Made by a program: the position numbers and the translations under genes | Assembly (NCBI GenBank): GCA_021521415.1 | Contig: JAIQDT010001661.1 | Location: 248,001 to 312,000, forward strand | Length of the DNA: 64,000 nucleotides | Direction: 5' to 3' | From: Bidens hawaiensis | Lineage: Eukaryota > Streptophyta > Magnoliopsida > Asterales > Asteraceae | Shown here: piece by piece, positions 1-11,531 of the stretch | How positions within the stretch are numbered: the first letter of the stretch is position 1 | How the letters are laid out: every line of letters starts with the position of its first letter | The notes under the pieces: generated by a model | What the model was told of the DNA's origin: nothing | Databases searched by the model: none | The model's input: the letters and a program-made list of their open reading frames with translations, nothing else

Positions 1-712
1 GGAAAGTTTACTCCAGATAATAGAGAAATGGTAAAGTAATAAAGGAGAGATAAGAAAGTTAACTAGATGGATTAATCATGTACTAAAAAGGAAAGATGGG
101 CCTTAGGTACATGGGCTTAAGGGAGTATAAATACCCCTTAAACCCTAAATCTTTCCATTTCCATCCATCTTATACATTTTACACCTTAAAACACACATAT
201 ACTCTCCTTATTACGGCCGCAAGCAAGAGAAGGAGATCCGAGACCAAAACAAGCTAGGATCTTGATAAATCTTAATCAATCAAGCAAGATACAAGATCAT
301 AATTCATAACCAAGCTAAACCGACAACTAGAAACGCTTAAAGGTACGTTCTTTAACCTTAAAGGTTACGTTTTTATGAACGGTTTGCCTTGAAACTTAAA
401 CATAGACTAGATCGGGTCTAGACAAATCATAAAGTTGCAAACTTAAGGATAAATGTGGTCTTAATCTATTCATTAGCTAGGGATCTAGCTAAAATGAGTT
501 TAAAATCGATAAAGATTTAAGCTTTATACCTAAAACGGGTTTTGAAAGTGATAAAGGTCCAAGCTTTATGCTAGAAACGAACTAGATTTAGATAATGTAA
601 TAATAACGGGTGCAAGACAGCTTAGATTAATAGAAAATGTGGTTTAAATGTAACGAAATGGGTACCTTAACGGTGATAAGGATGAACAGATGGATAAAAA
701 CGATCAGGCCCG

Positions 713-875
713 GGCTCTCGGCCATTCTACAAGGTCCTCGGTCAACCCACGTTTTCGGTCAATATGGGTTTTTGGTCATTATGAGTTTTCGGTCAAACGA
801 TTTTCGATCATGCATGTGTTCTCGGCCATACACGAGTTCTCGGCCAATATGTGTTCTCTGCCTGGAGTTCTCGGC
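713..875 (+). repeat. Array of TTCTCGGCC / TTTTCGGTCA motifs in the LTR leader
   Basis: About nine loosely spaced copies of a 9-10 base motif (TCTCGGCCA, TTTTCGGTCA, TTTTCGATCA) occur between the TATA box and the predicted splice donor. The position corresponds to the differently worded arrays of LTRs A and D. Confidence 0.65.
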
Positions 876-1260
876 CACATAGTGCTCTGTTGACCTTGGG
901 CCTGGTCAGTCGGGCCCATAGATTATAATGAACAGTGGACCTGATCTAACTAATTGGCCCATATGTAAGACTTAGACAAGCAGGCCCAACTTAGAAAGCG
1001 TGTTGGTTAATTAGAACACCAATTCAAATAATTATATAGTTAAGTAACAAACGTATATTTAACAGTTAGCCAAGCTCAGCTAAAGAGAAGGAATAACCAT
1101 TAACGGAAGACGTAACCGCAATCAGGTGAGTTTCTAGCCTCATTTTCCTTGTTATGTTTTCGGGGCTGTGTGCATACTCGATGTGAAGTGTGAATACACT
1201 TACCTTAACTGATAAGTGTATGCTATAGATGTTATACAAGGTAGCTAGTATATAATGCTT

Positions 1261-1300
1261 GTCGGTGCGTGAACGATCTTCGGATATTGCACGTATCGTC
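1261..1300 (+). other. C(TTCG)G hairpin element, LTR copy 1
   Basis: A 40-base inverted repeat is centred on GATCTTCGGATA. The inner stem ATC/GAT closes a TTCG tetraloop, and the outer stem pairs GGTGCGTG with CACGTATC using G-T wobbles. Three internal mismatches are kept in the other well-preserved copies of the window. Confidence 0.7.
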
Positions 1301-2024
1301 AAGGGTAGTGATTTTAAAGTGGCTATTAGTATGTATGATTGCTATGATGTGACTTGCTTATTATGTAAATAATGTGCTGGTAGGAAGTGGGTATTAGACA
1401 AGTTGATGAAAGTGTGATAGAAGTGGCCAGGGTCTAGTAAGGGTGTTAGTGGCATGACGATAGCACGTGGTGGGGTAAGCCTATACGTGCCTTCGTTATT
1501 AAAGTGGCATAACGTTATACGTTATTAAAGTGGCATAAGTGGCATAACGTGCATGCGTGATAGAGTAAGTCTATGCGTGCCATCGTTATTAAGTGGCTAA
1601 GCTGTAGGGGTAATAAAGTGGCTAAGCGGTAGAGGTAACTAATTGGTTAAGTGGTAATAGGTTAGACAGTGGGTTATGTATCTTCGGATACGTATATGAT
1701 GTATGTAGTGGTTGTGTGATAAGTTGCTTGATTAATTAGAACTCACTCAGCGTAGTTGACTTTTAGTATGCACACAGGTGATTTGACCAAAGAGTGAGCA
1801 TGAGGATGGCACGTGGCATGGATTGAACGGCTGGCATCTGAAGATTGAAGAAATGATGTTTAAAATATAATGTTTTGGGTTATGGTATCAAAGAATGGAT
1901 TTTATTGTAACAAATGATTTAAGTTACGTTTCCGCGAAAGTTTTAATTAACTCTGATTGTAAGAACTGTGCTTAAGAGTAAATCCGACGTTAAAGTAGGG
2001 CTACCGGGTTTGGGGCTTTACATC

Positions 2025-2282
2025 TGCCCACGAAAAGCTCACAGATTTGTTTTTGGTTGCCCTGATGGAGACTTCCCAGGAAGTCACCCATCCTAGTACT
2101 ACTTCCACCTAAGCACGCTTAACCGTGGTGTTTTCATGTGCTCCACAGCCAACTAAGCCCAAAACGCGTTGGTGATTGAAGAGGCAGGACATTTACTTAT
2201 GAACAAAGGATCTCTCTTATCCACGGCCGATGTGGGATTTGCCTAAGAGTGGGATGGTGTTGTGTTTTCCAAGGGCGTTACA
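2025..2282 (-). mobile_element. Cassandra-type TRIM LTR (solo or partial)
   Basis: Read on the minus strand this begins TGTAACGCCC and contains a 5S rRNA-like block, the hallmark of Cassandra terminal-repeat retrotransposons in miniature. The length of about 258 bp fits a Cassandra LTR. No 5-bp TSD is present: the left flank is the end of the previous LTR plus TC, and the right flank is CTAGT inside LTR A. The element was therefore probably cut on its left by the later insertion at 1-2022. Confidence 0.75.
2055..2155 (-). other. 5S rRNA-derived sequence with pol III promoter boxes inside Cassandra
   Basis: The minus strand carries TTAAGCGTGCTTAGG (A-box region), AGTAGTACTAGGATGG and GGGTGACTTCCTGGGAAGTC (C-box region), which match the 3' two thirds of plant 5S rRNA with a few changes. 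It is embedded in an LTR and lacks a full 5S 5' end, so it is not called as a functional 5S gene. Confidence 0.75.
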
Positions 2283-2802
2283 CTAGTGTTGGGTTAAATG
2301 GATATGGGTTATGGACTTGGGTCATGAAGGAAAGACCATAGGCTTAAGCCCATGATCCATAATTATATAAACCTTAATTACCCATTTAATTCATTCATTT
2401 ACACATATTCTATACACCACCCAAAACATACACTTAAGCTCTCTCTCTAGTTTCTCTCTTTTCTCTAGCCGAACAAAGAAGGAAAAATCGATCCTGATCC
2501 AAGGTAATGATAGTATGTTATGGTATGAACTCAAACCCGTTAGATTTAGTCGCGAAACTACGAGACGACACCTTTAAACCGTTAAAGTCACGAGATCCGG
2601 GTGGAATCGGGTATGAGCCGAGCATAAGATGAGCCTAGGGGTCACCCCAGCTCAGATCTGGATCGAACGGGACGAAAAACGGTGAAAATGGTGCAAAAAC
2701 ACGTTTTTCCGGCAAACCCGCGGTTTCCGGCGACGCCGGAAAGGCGGCGGGTACGGGGAAGGAAATGTCAGAGAATGTTTCTGACATTCTTTGACCTAAC
2801 CC

Positions 2803-3134
2803 TAATTCGTTAACAGGGAGTTAACGAACTAGAGGCCATTCTTCAGATGATTCGTTAAAAGAAACTTAACGAACTAGCCTTAGTTCGTATCCAGATTCGT
2901 TAAGGAAGAAGATAAGGAATTAACCCCAATTCGTTATAGTTATTCGTTTAAAGGATATAACGAATTAGAAGGTTCAATTCGTTACAGAGGGGTCATTCGT
3001 TATAAGGTCTGATTCGTCAAGGACCAGTTCGTTATAAGGTCTGATTCGTCAAGGACCAGTTCGTCATAATTATAAAGTAACAAATGGGTCATTCGTTATG
3101 AACTCAATTCGTTAAGAACCAAGTAACGAACTAG
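2803..3134 (+). repeat. Array of ATTCGTTA / TAACGAAT palindromic motifs in LTR A leader
   Basis: More than a dozen copies of ATTCGTTA or its complement (also ATTCGTCA) are scattered at 10-40 bp spacing, often in opposing pairs that could form stems. The same array is in the 3' LTR at 38963-39293. Confidence 0.75.
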
Positions 3135-3549
3135 AAGTTTGGTATAATTACAGAACAGTCCCTGGACATAGAGAAAGAATGATAGAATTACATAATAGTC
3201 CTTGGACTTTGATAATTGATGAAAGATACCCTTAAAGGTTAGCAAGTAACGATTAACTAACCGGTAAAGGTTCAATGAAGTAAAACTGGCTTAGATGCTT
3301 AATATTAATTAAGTAAATGATAAGAAGAGCTAGAACCGTATTTAATATATGGAATGATTATACAGTTAGTCGTGCACAGCTCAGGAAAGGAATAACCATA
3401 AATGGTGAACGTAAACGCGTGCAGGTGAGTTTCTAGCCTCACTTCCTTGTTATGTTTTCGGGGCTGTGTGCATTCTCGATGTGATAGCTAATACACTTAC
3501 TTTAACTGGTAAGTGTATGCTTTGTATGATTCATGTATGGTGAATGCTT

Positions 3550-3689
3550 GACGGTGCGTGAACGATCTTCGGATATTGCATATACCGCCAGGGGGTAGTT
3601 AAAGATATGATTGATATATGATGTATGGATGATGTATGTATGTTATATTGATAGTACGTGAACGATCTTCGGATATTGCATGTACTGTC
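3550..3689 (+). other. Two C(TTCG)G hairpins in LTR A (5' copy)
   Basis: Copies lie at 3550-3589 and 3650-3689. Both keep the GATCTTCGGATA core. The outer stems differ in sequence (GACGGTGCGTG versus GATAGTACGTG) but each largely pairs with its own right arm. Confidence 0.7.
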
Positions 3690-3800
3690 AAGGGATGGTT
3701 TAAAGATATGGTTGATATATATATGATGCATAAGTGATGTATGAACGTACGGAAGTTATAATTATGAATGTATAGAAAGGTATGGAAGGAATAGTTAGAA

Positions 3801-4054
3801 AAGGAAACCGACCCTAATAATGTTGGCGAATGTAGGGAACCGACCCTAACAATATCGGCGAATGTAGGGAACCGACCTAACAATATAGGCGAATGTAGGG
3901 AACCAACCCTAACAATATCGGCGATTGTAGGGAATCGACCCTAACAATATCAGCGAATGTAGGGAACCGACCCTAACAATATCGGCGAATATAGGGAACC
4001 GACCCTAACAATATCGGCGAATGCAGGGAACCGACTCTAAATATATCGGCGAAG
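3801..4054 (+). repeat. 32-bp tandem repeat in LTR A (about 8 copies)
   Basis: The unit reads TAGGGAACCGACCCTAACAA followed by TATCGGCGAATG. AGGG/CCCT and CCGA/TCGG can pair within a unit. The homologous array in the 3' LTR is at 39963-40214. Confidence 0.85.
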
Positions 4055-4521
4055 GTTATAGGCAGGAATGCTCTTTGAAACGTATATGTATGAATGAAAT
4101 GATGTACGTGAGTATGAAAGAAAGAATGAAAATATGTGTGTACGTAAGTATGAAAGTAAATATGAAGGTATGTACCTTCGGGTGCATATGTAAGTATGTG
4201 AATGTATCGTTTGTCGTCTGATTAACGAGAACTCACTTAGCGTAGATGACTTTAAGTATGCACGCAGGTTAACAGATTGAGACTGCTGGTTTGAGCAGGA
4301 CACATGGCAAGATTGAAGAGGCTGACATCTGAATATTTGTCACGATGTTTTGATACTATGTTTTATTTACGTTTTAAATAGACAAGTTATGAATATTTGT
4401 AATGAATGGTTGACTATCATTATTATTCCGCGAAAGTTTTAATTAACTCTGATATTTAGAATTGTGTTTATGAGTTAATCCAACGTCAGATGTGAGGCAC
4501 CGGTAACGGGGCCTTACAAGT

Positions 4522-4533
4522 TGGTATCAGAGC
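4522..4533 (+). other. Primer-binding site (initiator Met tRNA) of element A
   Basis: TGGTATCAGAGC begins three bases after the LTR end and complements the 3' end of plant initiator tRNA-Met. Confidence 0.9.
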
Positions 4534-4745
4534 AATGTTCGAGAGATTTAAGCATCCTACATGCTTAGACTCGAACAGAGGATGGGATTAAAGTAAGAAA
4601 ACAAAGAAGATGCAAGTTCAAGAATGCCATGTGCCAGTCAAGCAAGCTTAGTAACCGTAAAGTGTATGATTAAATAATGTATATTGATGTTAGCTTAACT
4701 GCTAGATAAAGAATGTATGAATGCTAGCTTAATTGCTATGGATAT
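4534..4745 (+). other. 5' leader of element A
   Basis: Untranslated leader between the primer site and the solo LTR insertion; it resumes at 8121. No gene is seen. Confidence 0.7.
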
Positions 4746-6525
4746 TGTGACACCCGGTAAAATAAAAAGTTTTATTATATTCCATAAACGAGATTAAGAC
4801 ATGTTTAGGCCTGATTAAGTGAAGATTAAGACCCATAAGTTAAATATAGTATTTCAAGCTAAGAATGAATGGAATATATACATTATAAAACATGTGAGAA
4901 ATGAGACGGAATAAAGAAATTCCGGTGATAAATAACGGAGAAACGAACGTTTTCGGTTAAACATGTGAAAATTCAACCCGACATTCTAGAAAGTGTCCAG
5001 GGGTGAATCCATTTAAATATTTTAGAGGATCGAAAACCGAGAACGCAGGCGAAAACGTGGCTCAATTCTGAGTTATAACGAAGCGGGAAAATGCAAATTA
5101 GTATTTTCGGACATGATCGTTAAAGCACACGTACCGATGAGCTTGTAAAGGTTGATATTATATCTGTATTTGAGGTTTATTATTTAGATAAAGTAAGTCA
5201 AATAGACACCATAAGTTTGGATGAGTTGTTTTTGGGAAAAACAACACTAGTTTTATTAAGTTCGGAATAACACGGAACCGACATTGGGTAACAATCGTCA
5301 ATAACTTATTAACGGAAATAATAAGTTAACGAGACAAATTTAAGTCGATAACGGAATAAGAATAATTATTTTGATGAAATGTATTTGGAAAATACAACGT
5401 CACTTGTAGTAGCGGGTTCGTTAAAACGCACTATATAAGTGGGCCTAACCCCACATATTATTCATTCTTCCACACAAATCTGCAATATTAGAGAGAGATA
5501 GTAGAGAGAGAGAGAGGCTAGAGGATTCCGGCAAGGTGGCCGGCGGCCGGTGGTGGTCCGGCGGTGGTTCGCGGCGGCCGGCGGTGGTCCGACGCAGTGG
5601 TCCGGTGGCGGCCGAAGCCCGTCTTCTACCCGGAACCATTTTTCGACATCCCGAACGCGATGGTAAGCTCCGTTTGTCCTAGATCTGAGCTTAAGTTCAT
5701 TAAAAACTCGTTTTAAAATCCGGACAGATTGTAATAGTTTTGCATGTCCGCAAAGATCGGTCTATAACTAAAGATCTAACGATTCGATCATCTTGATAGT
5801 TTTACAGAGGGTTCATAACCCATAAATAATCATTTTGAACGGTGGAGATGAAGATCTGAGTTGCTTAAGCTGGGTTTCTAAACCCGTTTTAGTGTTCAGC
5901 TCGCTGACCGGATTCTGAAAACACAGCTCTGAAAAAATGTAGAAACCCGGAGATCTGACCATCGGATCGAGCTGAAATTTTTGGTGAACTTTCCTAACAT
6001 ATAGATCTTGGATCCCACCGAAGGGATAGATGATCAGATGGTTAAATGGTGAGTTATAAGCTTCGTAATTTACTAGACAGATTATAGAACGAAAATAGTT
6101 TCTTAAAACGAGTTGCATGTAGGTTTTGAGGTATCGTATGGACGATCCGAGACTGGAGAAACGTTCGTGACGCAAAAAAGAACGCGTTGATGTATCCGGA
6201 TCGCATTGCATGTGGGTTTTGAGTAGATTTCTAGACTCGAACCGTACACGAGGAGGTATATCGTTTATATATTTAAGTGTTGGAAAAGATAGCTAACGAG
6301 AGATTAATATAAAAATTGTTATCGGAAATGTTATCGAATATAATTTGGACAATGAAAATCTTATTAATATTTATTAGAAAACCTTTAGTTAATATCGAGT
6401 GTTAAAAACAGTACAATCGAGACTTGGACGATTTCGTGTAAATATATGATGTATATATATATATAAGATATTTGGACGATAATATTTAACTCGGATAATC
6501 GGTTAATAAAAGATTATTATATTTT

Positions 6526-6567
<42 letters not shown>

Positions 6568-8115
6568 ATTAAATAACGTCCAAGTTTAGTTTCAAGAATT
6601 TAGTTCTTCAACGATTGTTGGAAATAAGTTGTTTGTAATTATATAACATTTTGAAACATTCGATTCGGTTACAATTTTCTAAAACAATAAAAGTTCATAA
6701 TTTAATAATTTCAATTATTATAAATGAAACACATGAGGATAAACGAGTTAAGTTAGAATACGTTCCTATTTGTATATGTGTTTATGTGTTAATATATTTT
6801 GTATTAAACATAGGAATCCAGTTATCATTGGATGACTGTTATTAGGATTTTGCCTCAACTGATTGCGTGTCATCTCGCATGTGTTAATTGTGCCGAAGCA
6901 AAGGTGAGTTTCTCAGAAATCCTCACCATTTTAAATTGTTTTAAAAGATTTATAAATGCTTTCGGGGAGGAAACACGTTTGTGTCAAAACACATTTAATT
7001 ATCTTAACAATTGTGATATTATAAGGGCTCTAGACTTGACCAACGTGGGTTAACGTGGTCGGGCTGACGGGAATAAGTATTCTCTAGAATAAATATTCCG
7101 GGAAATTGTGGTTATCGCAGCTGTATAACCATTAACTTTAAAAAGGCATAGAAATATTGATAGATATATCGGGTGACGCCCTGCCTGCCGACCAGTCGCG
7201 CTGGTTAAATGTTGGGGGAAAATATTTTGAATTGTTGTACGCTTTGATTATAGGTTTAGTAGCATTACATTTGTTATATTCCTTGCTAGTTTATAACTAT
7301 CACAAATGTTGAAGAATAAAATGTTATATTTCGAGAATTATCGTGGTAAGACGAAAGATGTCCATTTGGTTTGTCGTTGCAGCGACTATATTCTTTTTAA
7401 ACAACTTTCGTGTAAGTTGGCCTTGGTCCCGTGGGGTCAAGGTAAAACATAAATTGTGATTCAGTATGGACAAAGAAGTTTTGAGATAAATAAAGTGGAA
7501 CTTTGTGAAATTACTGGCTTTGTATTAACAAAGAAAAATTGTGTTAAAACGACACTTTCGTTAAGAGAACGGGTTCAAATGAATCTCATGGGAAAAAGAC
7601 TGGTTTCGATGTGACTTTTGGTTTCATGTCAATAAGGATGAATCAATACTTTAATAATATTTTAACAAAAGAAATTTTGCTTTTAAATATTGTCACGACT
7701 GAAAGTCGTCAATGCTATTTTGCTATTTAAACAATCGTTGACTTCGGGACGTATGGGCGGAGTGGTATTTATGAAACCAAAAAAACACTTTGTTTTAAAA
7801 TATAAATTTTAACATTGAGAACTCACCAACCATTGTGTTGACGTGTATTTTAAACGTGTTTTTCAGGTAAATGAAAAGCTGATGCTTCGTGGAGATGATG
7901 TGGGAAAACAGGTGTATTACCTGAATGTTGGACTTGTATTTTAAATAAACCATGTACTCTGACACGTGTAAATTATGATATTTTATAATAAATAAAAGTC
8001 CAACTTGTATGTGAATGAGTTGTGTTTGAATACTGATGGCTAAATAGCGTCTGTCACCGCCCAAATTAGTTAATTAAGTCTTCCACTTTTAAGTTAATAT
8101 TTTTGGGGTGTGACA
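4746..8115 (+). mobile_element. Solo LTR, family B (3370 bp, TSD GATAT)
   Basis: It starts TGTGACACCCGG and ends GGGGTGTGACA, with GATAT at 4741-4745 and again at 8116-8120. It matches the 3' LTR of the nested B element (20507-36274 without the copia insertion). A TATA box (CTATATAAGT) lies at 5431-5440, a splice donor AAAG/GTGAGTTTCT at 6904 and an acceptor GTTTTTCAG at 7866. A (TA)n run is at about 6529-6561. No internal domain remains, so this is the product of LTR-LTR recombination. Confidence 0.92.
6529..6561. repeat. (TA)n microsatellite
   Basis: About 16 TA units inside LTR B; a shorter run is at the same LTR position in the other copy (about 34703-34730). Confidence 0.9.
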
Positions 8116-8243
8116 GATATGAGTAAATGATGACATGAACTGTTTGATTGTCTAATTGTTAGAAGTAGAACTGGTTAGCTTTACTATCCTTGTATTAAAT
8201 GGTTCCTTAAGTGATGAAGTTTGTGTTTCTTTATAGAATACGA

Positions 8244-8886
8244 ATGGCTGGAGCAAGAATGGTCGTGAGACAAGGAGGTCGTACGAGACGTCGTGGTAGG
8301 CCACGTATTGTCCGAGAACCGTCGGTAGAATCAGCTACTAACACTGAGGGGGAAGGAAGTGCAGTTGGTCAAAATCCGAGTAACAACGAAGGGTATCAAC
8401 TCGACCCTGCTGTTCAAGCTGCTATTGCTCAATCGGTAGCAGCTGCTGCGAAGAACTGGAATCCTGAAAAGTCTGTAGGAAGCCATGCGAGGACTGCTGA
8501 GAAGTCTGGGGATAAGAGCAAGAAAGATGATGAAGGAGAGAAGGAGGCCTCGAGTGCGGTTAAGTCAGTGAAGGTTGATGATAGTAGGAGAGGCCGGGGT
8601 GGGTGCAACTACAAGTCATTCAAAGGTTGCATCCGCCGAAGCTAACTGGTGTGGGAGATGCAATCGCTACTCTCCAATGGATAACCACTATGGACAAGGT
8701 TATCCGCATTAGCGAGTGCCATCCCGACCAAGCCGTGGGTTATGCTACCTAATCTTTCGGTGATGAAGCAATGTACTGGTGGGAGTCAATTGAGCAGATG
8801 AAGAGTCCAGAATAGATCAAGGCAATGAGATGGGATGATCTGAAGGAGTTGGTAAAGAAGAGTTTTTGTGCTGATGCGGAGGTTGA
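8244..8886 (+). pseudogene. Element A gag, N-terminal part (broken)
   Basis: The reading frame opens at ATG 8244 with a basic, arginine-rich N-terminus, an alanine-rich segment and a lysine/glutamate-rich linker. Near 8630 the frame shifts, after which a Retrotrans_gag-like stretch can be followed (words such as TMDKVIRISECHPDQ and YWWESIEQMKSP) with in-frame stops near 8752 and 8815. The frame is cut at 8886 by solo LTR C and resumes at 14265. Gag would form the virus-like particle. The copy cannot make a full protein. Confidence 0.8.
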
Positions 8887-9959
8887 TGTGACACCCGGCT
8901 AAAAATTAGCCTAAACCGCGACTAATAGAATCTCGATTAGTAATAAAATTTCGTCATTATGAGAAAAGTATTCTTTATTAGTGATCTAGACGTTTCAAAG
9001 TCAACAAAAAGTGCAAAATCGCCACGTAACGAGCCTGACGTGGAATAACCTTGGGTAACGAGTCAAAAAGTAAATAAATCCTTAACGAGGCTAAATGATC
9101 TCAAAAAATTAAAATACTTATTAAAGTAGTCGAGACAATGTATAAACTTAATTTTAGAAGGCTCAAATCACAAAAATTTCAAAATAAGTGATCAAGTGTC
9201 GGTGGACAATCCGGTAAGGACCCAGCGTCAACTATTTCTAAAAATTAGTTTCTTAGGCTTGTATTATCAAGAATTCAATTTCGTTCAAAGTCTGACAAAA
9301 ATTATTAGGAACGGGATTCGTTTGATTAGCTAAAATTCGTTAGATGTTAAAACGGAAACTTAAGATTATTGTTTAAACAGCTACTTACTAAACCAAACCC
9401 ATTTGCCATCACCCATTGTTTTCTTGTAACATCCCGAAATTTCAAGATAATATTAATTATATTACTTAATAATAGAGGGAAAGTTTGCTCGGGTTATCAG
9501 GAAATAAATAAAAGAATAGGAGTTGGTATGGGTCGGGCTAGTGTCGGGTAATGGATGTGGGTTATGGACTTGGATTAATGGAGATGGGTTAAATGAGAAT
9601 GGGCCTTAGGTCCATGAGATCTCAGGGATATAAATACCCTAACACCCCAAAATATCTTCATTCTATCTTTATCCAAGCACACTTCACACACACATACACT
9701 AACTTCGCCGGAACCGGGCCGAGCCAAGGGAAGAATCGGACTGATCCGAGAGTGAGAGAGGGCGACTAGTTGCGTTAGCAAGTAAACGAGATCCAAACAA
9801 GCCCAAAAAGGTATGATTCTTGGCCTTTAAGGTTTAAAGATCCAAGCTTTTTAGTGTTTAAGTGACCGAAAATGGTCGGGAAGCGTAGTGGGTGATATTG
9901 AACCATAGCAAGGGTGTTAAAATCGCCCGAAATGTTGATCAGAAACCGAAACAGCGGAC

Positions 9960-10345
9960 ATCTGGGCAACTTCGCCTTCATCTGGGCAACTTCGCCTTCA
10001 AGCGATGAACTTCGCCTGCAAGCTAAGTTCGCCTGATGAACTTCGCCTGCAAGCTAAGTTCGCCTGATGACAAGTTCGCCTGAGGTTTAAGTTCGCCTGA
10101 TGACAAGTTCGCCTGAGGTTTAAGTTCGCCTGATGATAAGTTCGCTTGAGGTTTAACTTCGCCTAAAGCTAAGTTCGCCTGAGGTTTAACTTCGCCTAAA
10201 GCTAAGTTCGCCTGAGGTTTAACTTCGCCTAAAGCTAAGTTCGCCTGAGGTTTAACTTCGCCTAAAGCTAAGTTCGCCTGAGGCTTAACTTCGCCTGAAG
10301 CCAAGTTCGCCCGAGGGTTAACTTCGCCTAAAGCCAAGTTTGATT
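9960..10345 (+). repeat. 33-bp tandem array of AACTTCGCC / AAGTTCGCC motifs
   Basis: The core unit is TTTAACTTCGCCTAAAGC followed by TAAGTTCGCCTGAGG, repeated about four times nearly exactly with more degenerate copies to the left. The two half motifs differ by one base (AACTTCGCC, AAGTTCGCC). The same words fill the leader and spacer of copia element E. Confidence 0.9.
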
Positions 10346-10627
10346 AGAAAATAAATTATCAAGCGATAAGTTAAAGTAAGCTAATACTAGGCCACCAGAT
10401 TAGATCAGACGAGTATTGATACGTGTAACTTGTACAGTCAGCCGAGCTCAGATAGAGAAGGGATTTACAGCTATCAGAAAAAGAAGCAGAATTCAGGTGA
10501 GTTTCTTGCCCCATTCCTTGGTATGTTTTCGGGGCTGTGTGCATACTCGATGTGTTGTTAATACATTTATCCTAAGTGATAAGTGTATGTCATATGTGAT
10601 ATGTGTGATAGATATGAATGATTGCTT

Positions 10628-10771
10628 GTCGGTACGCGAACGATCTTCGGATATTGCGCGTACTGTCAGGTTAAAAATAAAGGTACGGATATTATATATC
10701 GAAGATGTATGAATGTTTCAAATGAATACTTGTCGGGGCGTGAACGATCTTCGGATATTGCACGTGTCGAC
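10628..10771 (+). other. Two C(TTCG)G hairpins in LTR D
   Basis: Copies lie at 10628-10667 (outer stem GTACGCG/CGCGTAC, perfect) and 10732-10771 (outer stem GTC/GAC with GGCGTG/CACGTG). The inner core GATCTTCGGATA is the same as in LTRs A and 1-2022. Confidence 0.75.
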
Positions 10772-10944
10772 AAGGGGTATGGTTGTTAAATGAATGAGGT
10801 AAAGAATGCCTAGAGTGTTCTTATGTTATAATGTAAGTATGTGTGTATAGGTACACGAATGGCATGTGAGTTCTACGTTCGACATAGTAAGTTAGGATGG
10901 CAAATCCCTCTAGCTTCTGTCGGACATAGACTCGGCTGGTAATG

Positions 10945-11531
10945 GCGTAGTTAAGGACTGCGAGCCTTATACGTGAAGTAGATGATATATGTAAACGTAG
11001 ATAAGGACAGCGAACCTTATACGTAATGTAGACAGGCGTCAGCATAGGAAAGGACTGTGAACCTTATACGTGCTGTATTTGTAGCATAGGGGAGGACTGC
11101 GAACCTCGTACGTGCTATGAGTTAGGTTGCAACATAGGGAAGGACTGTGAACCTTGTACGTGTTGTGAATGTATGTCAGCATAGGAAAGGGCTGTGAACC
11201 TTATACGTGCTGGTTTTGTAGCATAGGGGAGGACTGCGAACCTCGTACGTGCTATGAGTTAGGTTGCAACATAGGGAAGGACTGCGAACCTTGTACGTGT
11301 TGTGAATGTATGTCAGCATAGGAAAGGGCTGTGAACCTTATACGTGCTGGTTTTGTAGCATAGGGGAGGACTGCGAACCTCGTACGTGCTATGAGTTAGG
11401 TTGCAACATAGGGAAGGACTGCGAACCTTGTACGTGTTGTGGATGTATTATGGTATAGGGAAGGACTGCGAACCTTGTACGTACCATAAATGGTGAACAT
11501 AGGTAAGGACTGCGAACCTTGTACGTGTTCA
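10945..11531 (+). repeat. Tandem array of about 13 hairpin units with compensatory stem changes
   Basis: Each unit of roughly 35 bases (spacing 40-50) has the plan stem-TAGG-AAGG-ACTGCGAA-CCTT-GTACG-stem'. Outer stems differ but always match their partner: CAGCA/TGCTG (11040, 11177, 11314), TAGCA/TGCTA (11092, 11219, 11356), CAACA/TGTTG (11130, 11267, 11404), TATGGTA/TACCATA (11449) and TGAACA/TGTTCA (11494). The inner stem alternates AAGG/CCTT and GAGG/CCTC. Units 11040-11439 form a three-unit higher-order repeat present three times; the first two units (10945-11025) are more degenerate, with CGTA/TACG. Confidence 0.85.

Larger units (their letters stand above)
1..2022 (+). mobile_element. 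3' part of a long gypsy-type LTR (D-like family), cut by the window edge
   Basis: The stretch has the same plan as solo LTR D (9425-12011). It begins about 50 bp into the LTR, has a TATA box at about 123-133, a motif array at 713-875, a donor CAG/GTGAGTTTCT at 1126, a TTCG-loop hairpin at 1261-1300, a degenerate GTGGCATAACG-type array at about 1440-1660, an acceptor CACACAG at 1777, and a terminal GGGGCTTTACA ending at 2022. No coding capacity is seen; short frames here are chance. It may be a solo LTR or the 3' LTR of an element lying outside the window. Confidence 0.75.
2283..4518 (+). mobile_element. 5' LTR of element A, missing its first 62 bp
   Basis: It aligns with 38414-40679 of the 3' LTR. 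A TATA box (TTATATAAA) lies at 2363-2371, a motif array at 2803-3134, donor CAG/GTGAGTTTCT at 3425, hairpins at 3550 and 3650, a 32-bp tandem array at 3801-4054, acceptor CACGCAG at 4267, and the end GGGGCCTTACA at 4518. The first 62 bp, present in the 3' LTR, are replaced by the Cassandra fragment. Confidence 0.85.

Noticed and set aside
2055..2155. Genuine 5S rRNA gene
   Set aside because: It has several changes and no 5' third, and it is embedded in a Cassandra LTR.
3801..4054. CRISPR-like array
   Set aside because: The repeat is contiguous with no unique spacers, lies in a plant LTR, and recurs in the partner LTR.
8211..8243. Upstream ATG at 8211 as the gag start of element A
   Set aside because: The typical gag N-terminus begins at 8244; the upstream codons look like leader with a TTTCTTTATAG acceptor-like tract.
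10023..10337. Minus-strand 104-codon frame of repeated GEVKPQANL
   Set aside because: It is only a translation of the 33-bp DNA repeat, whose period is a multiple of three.
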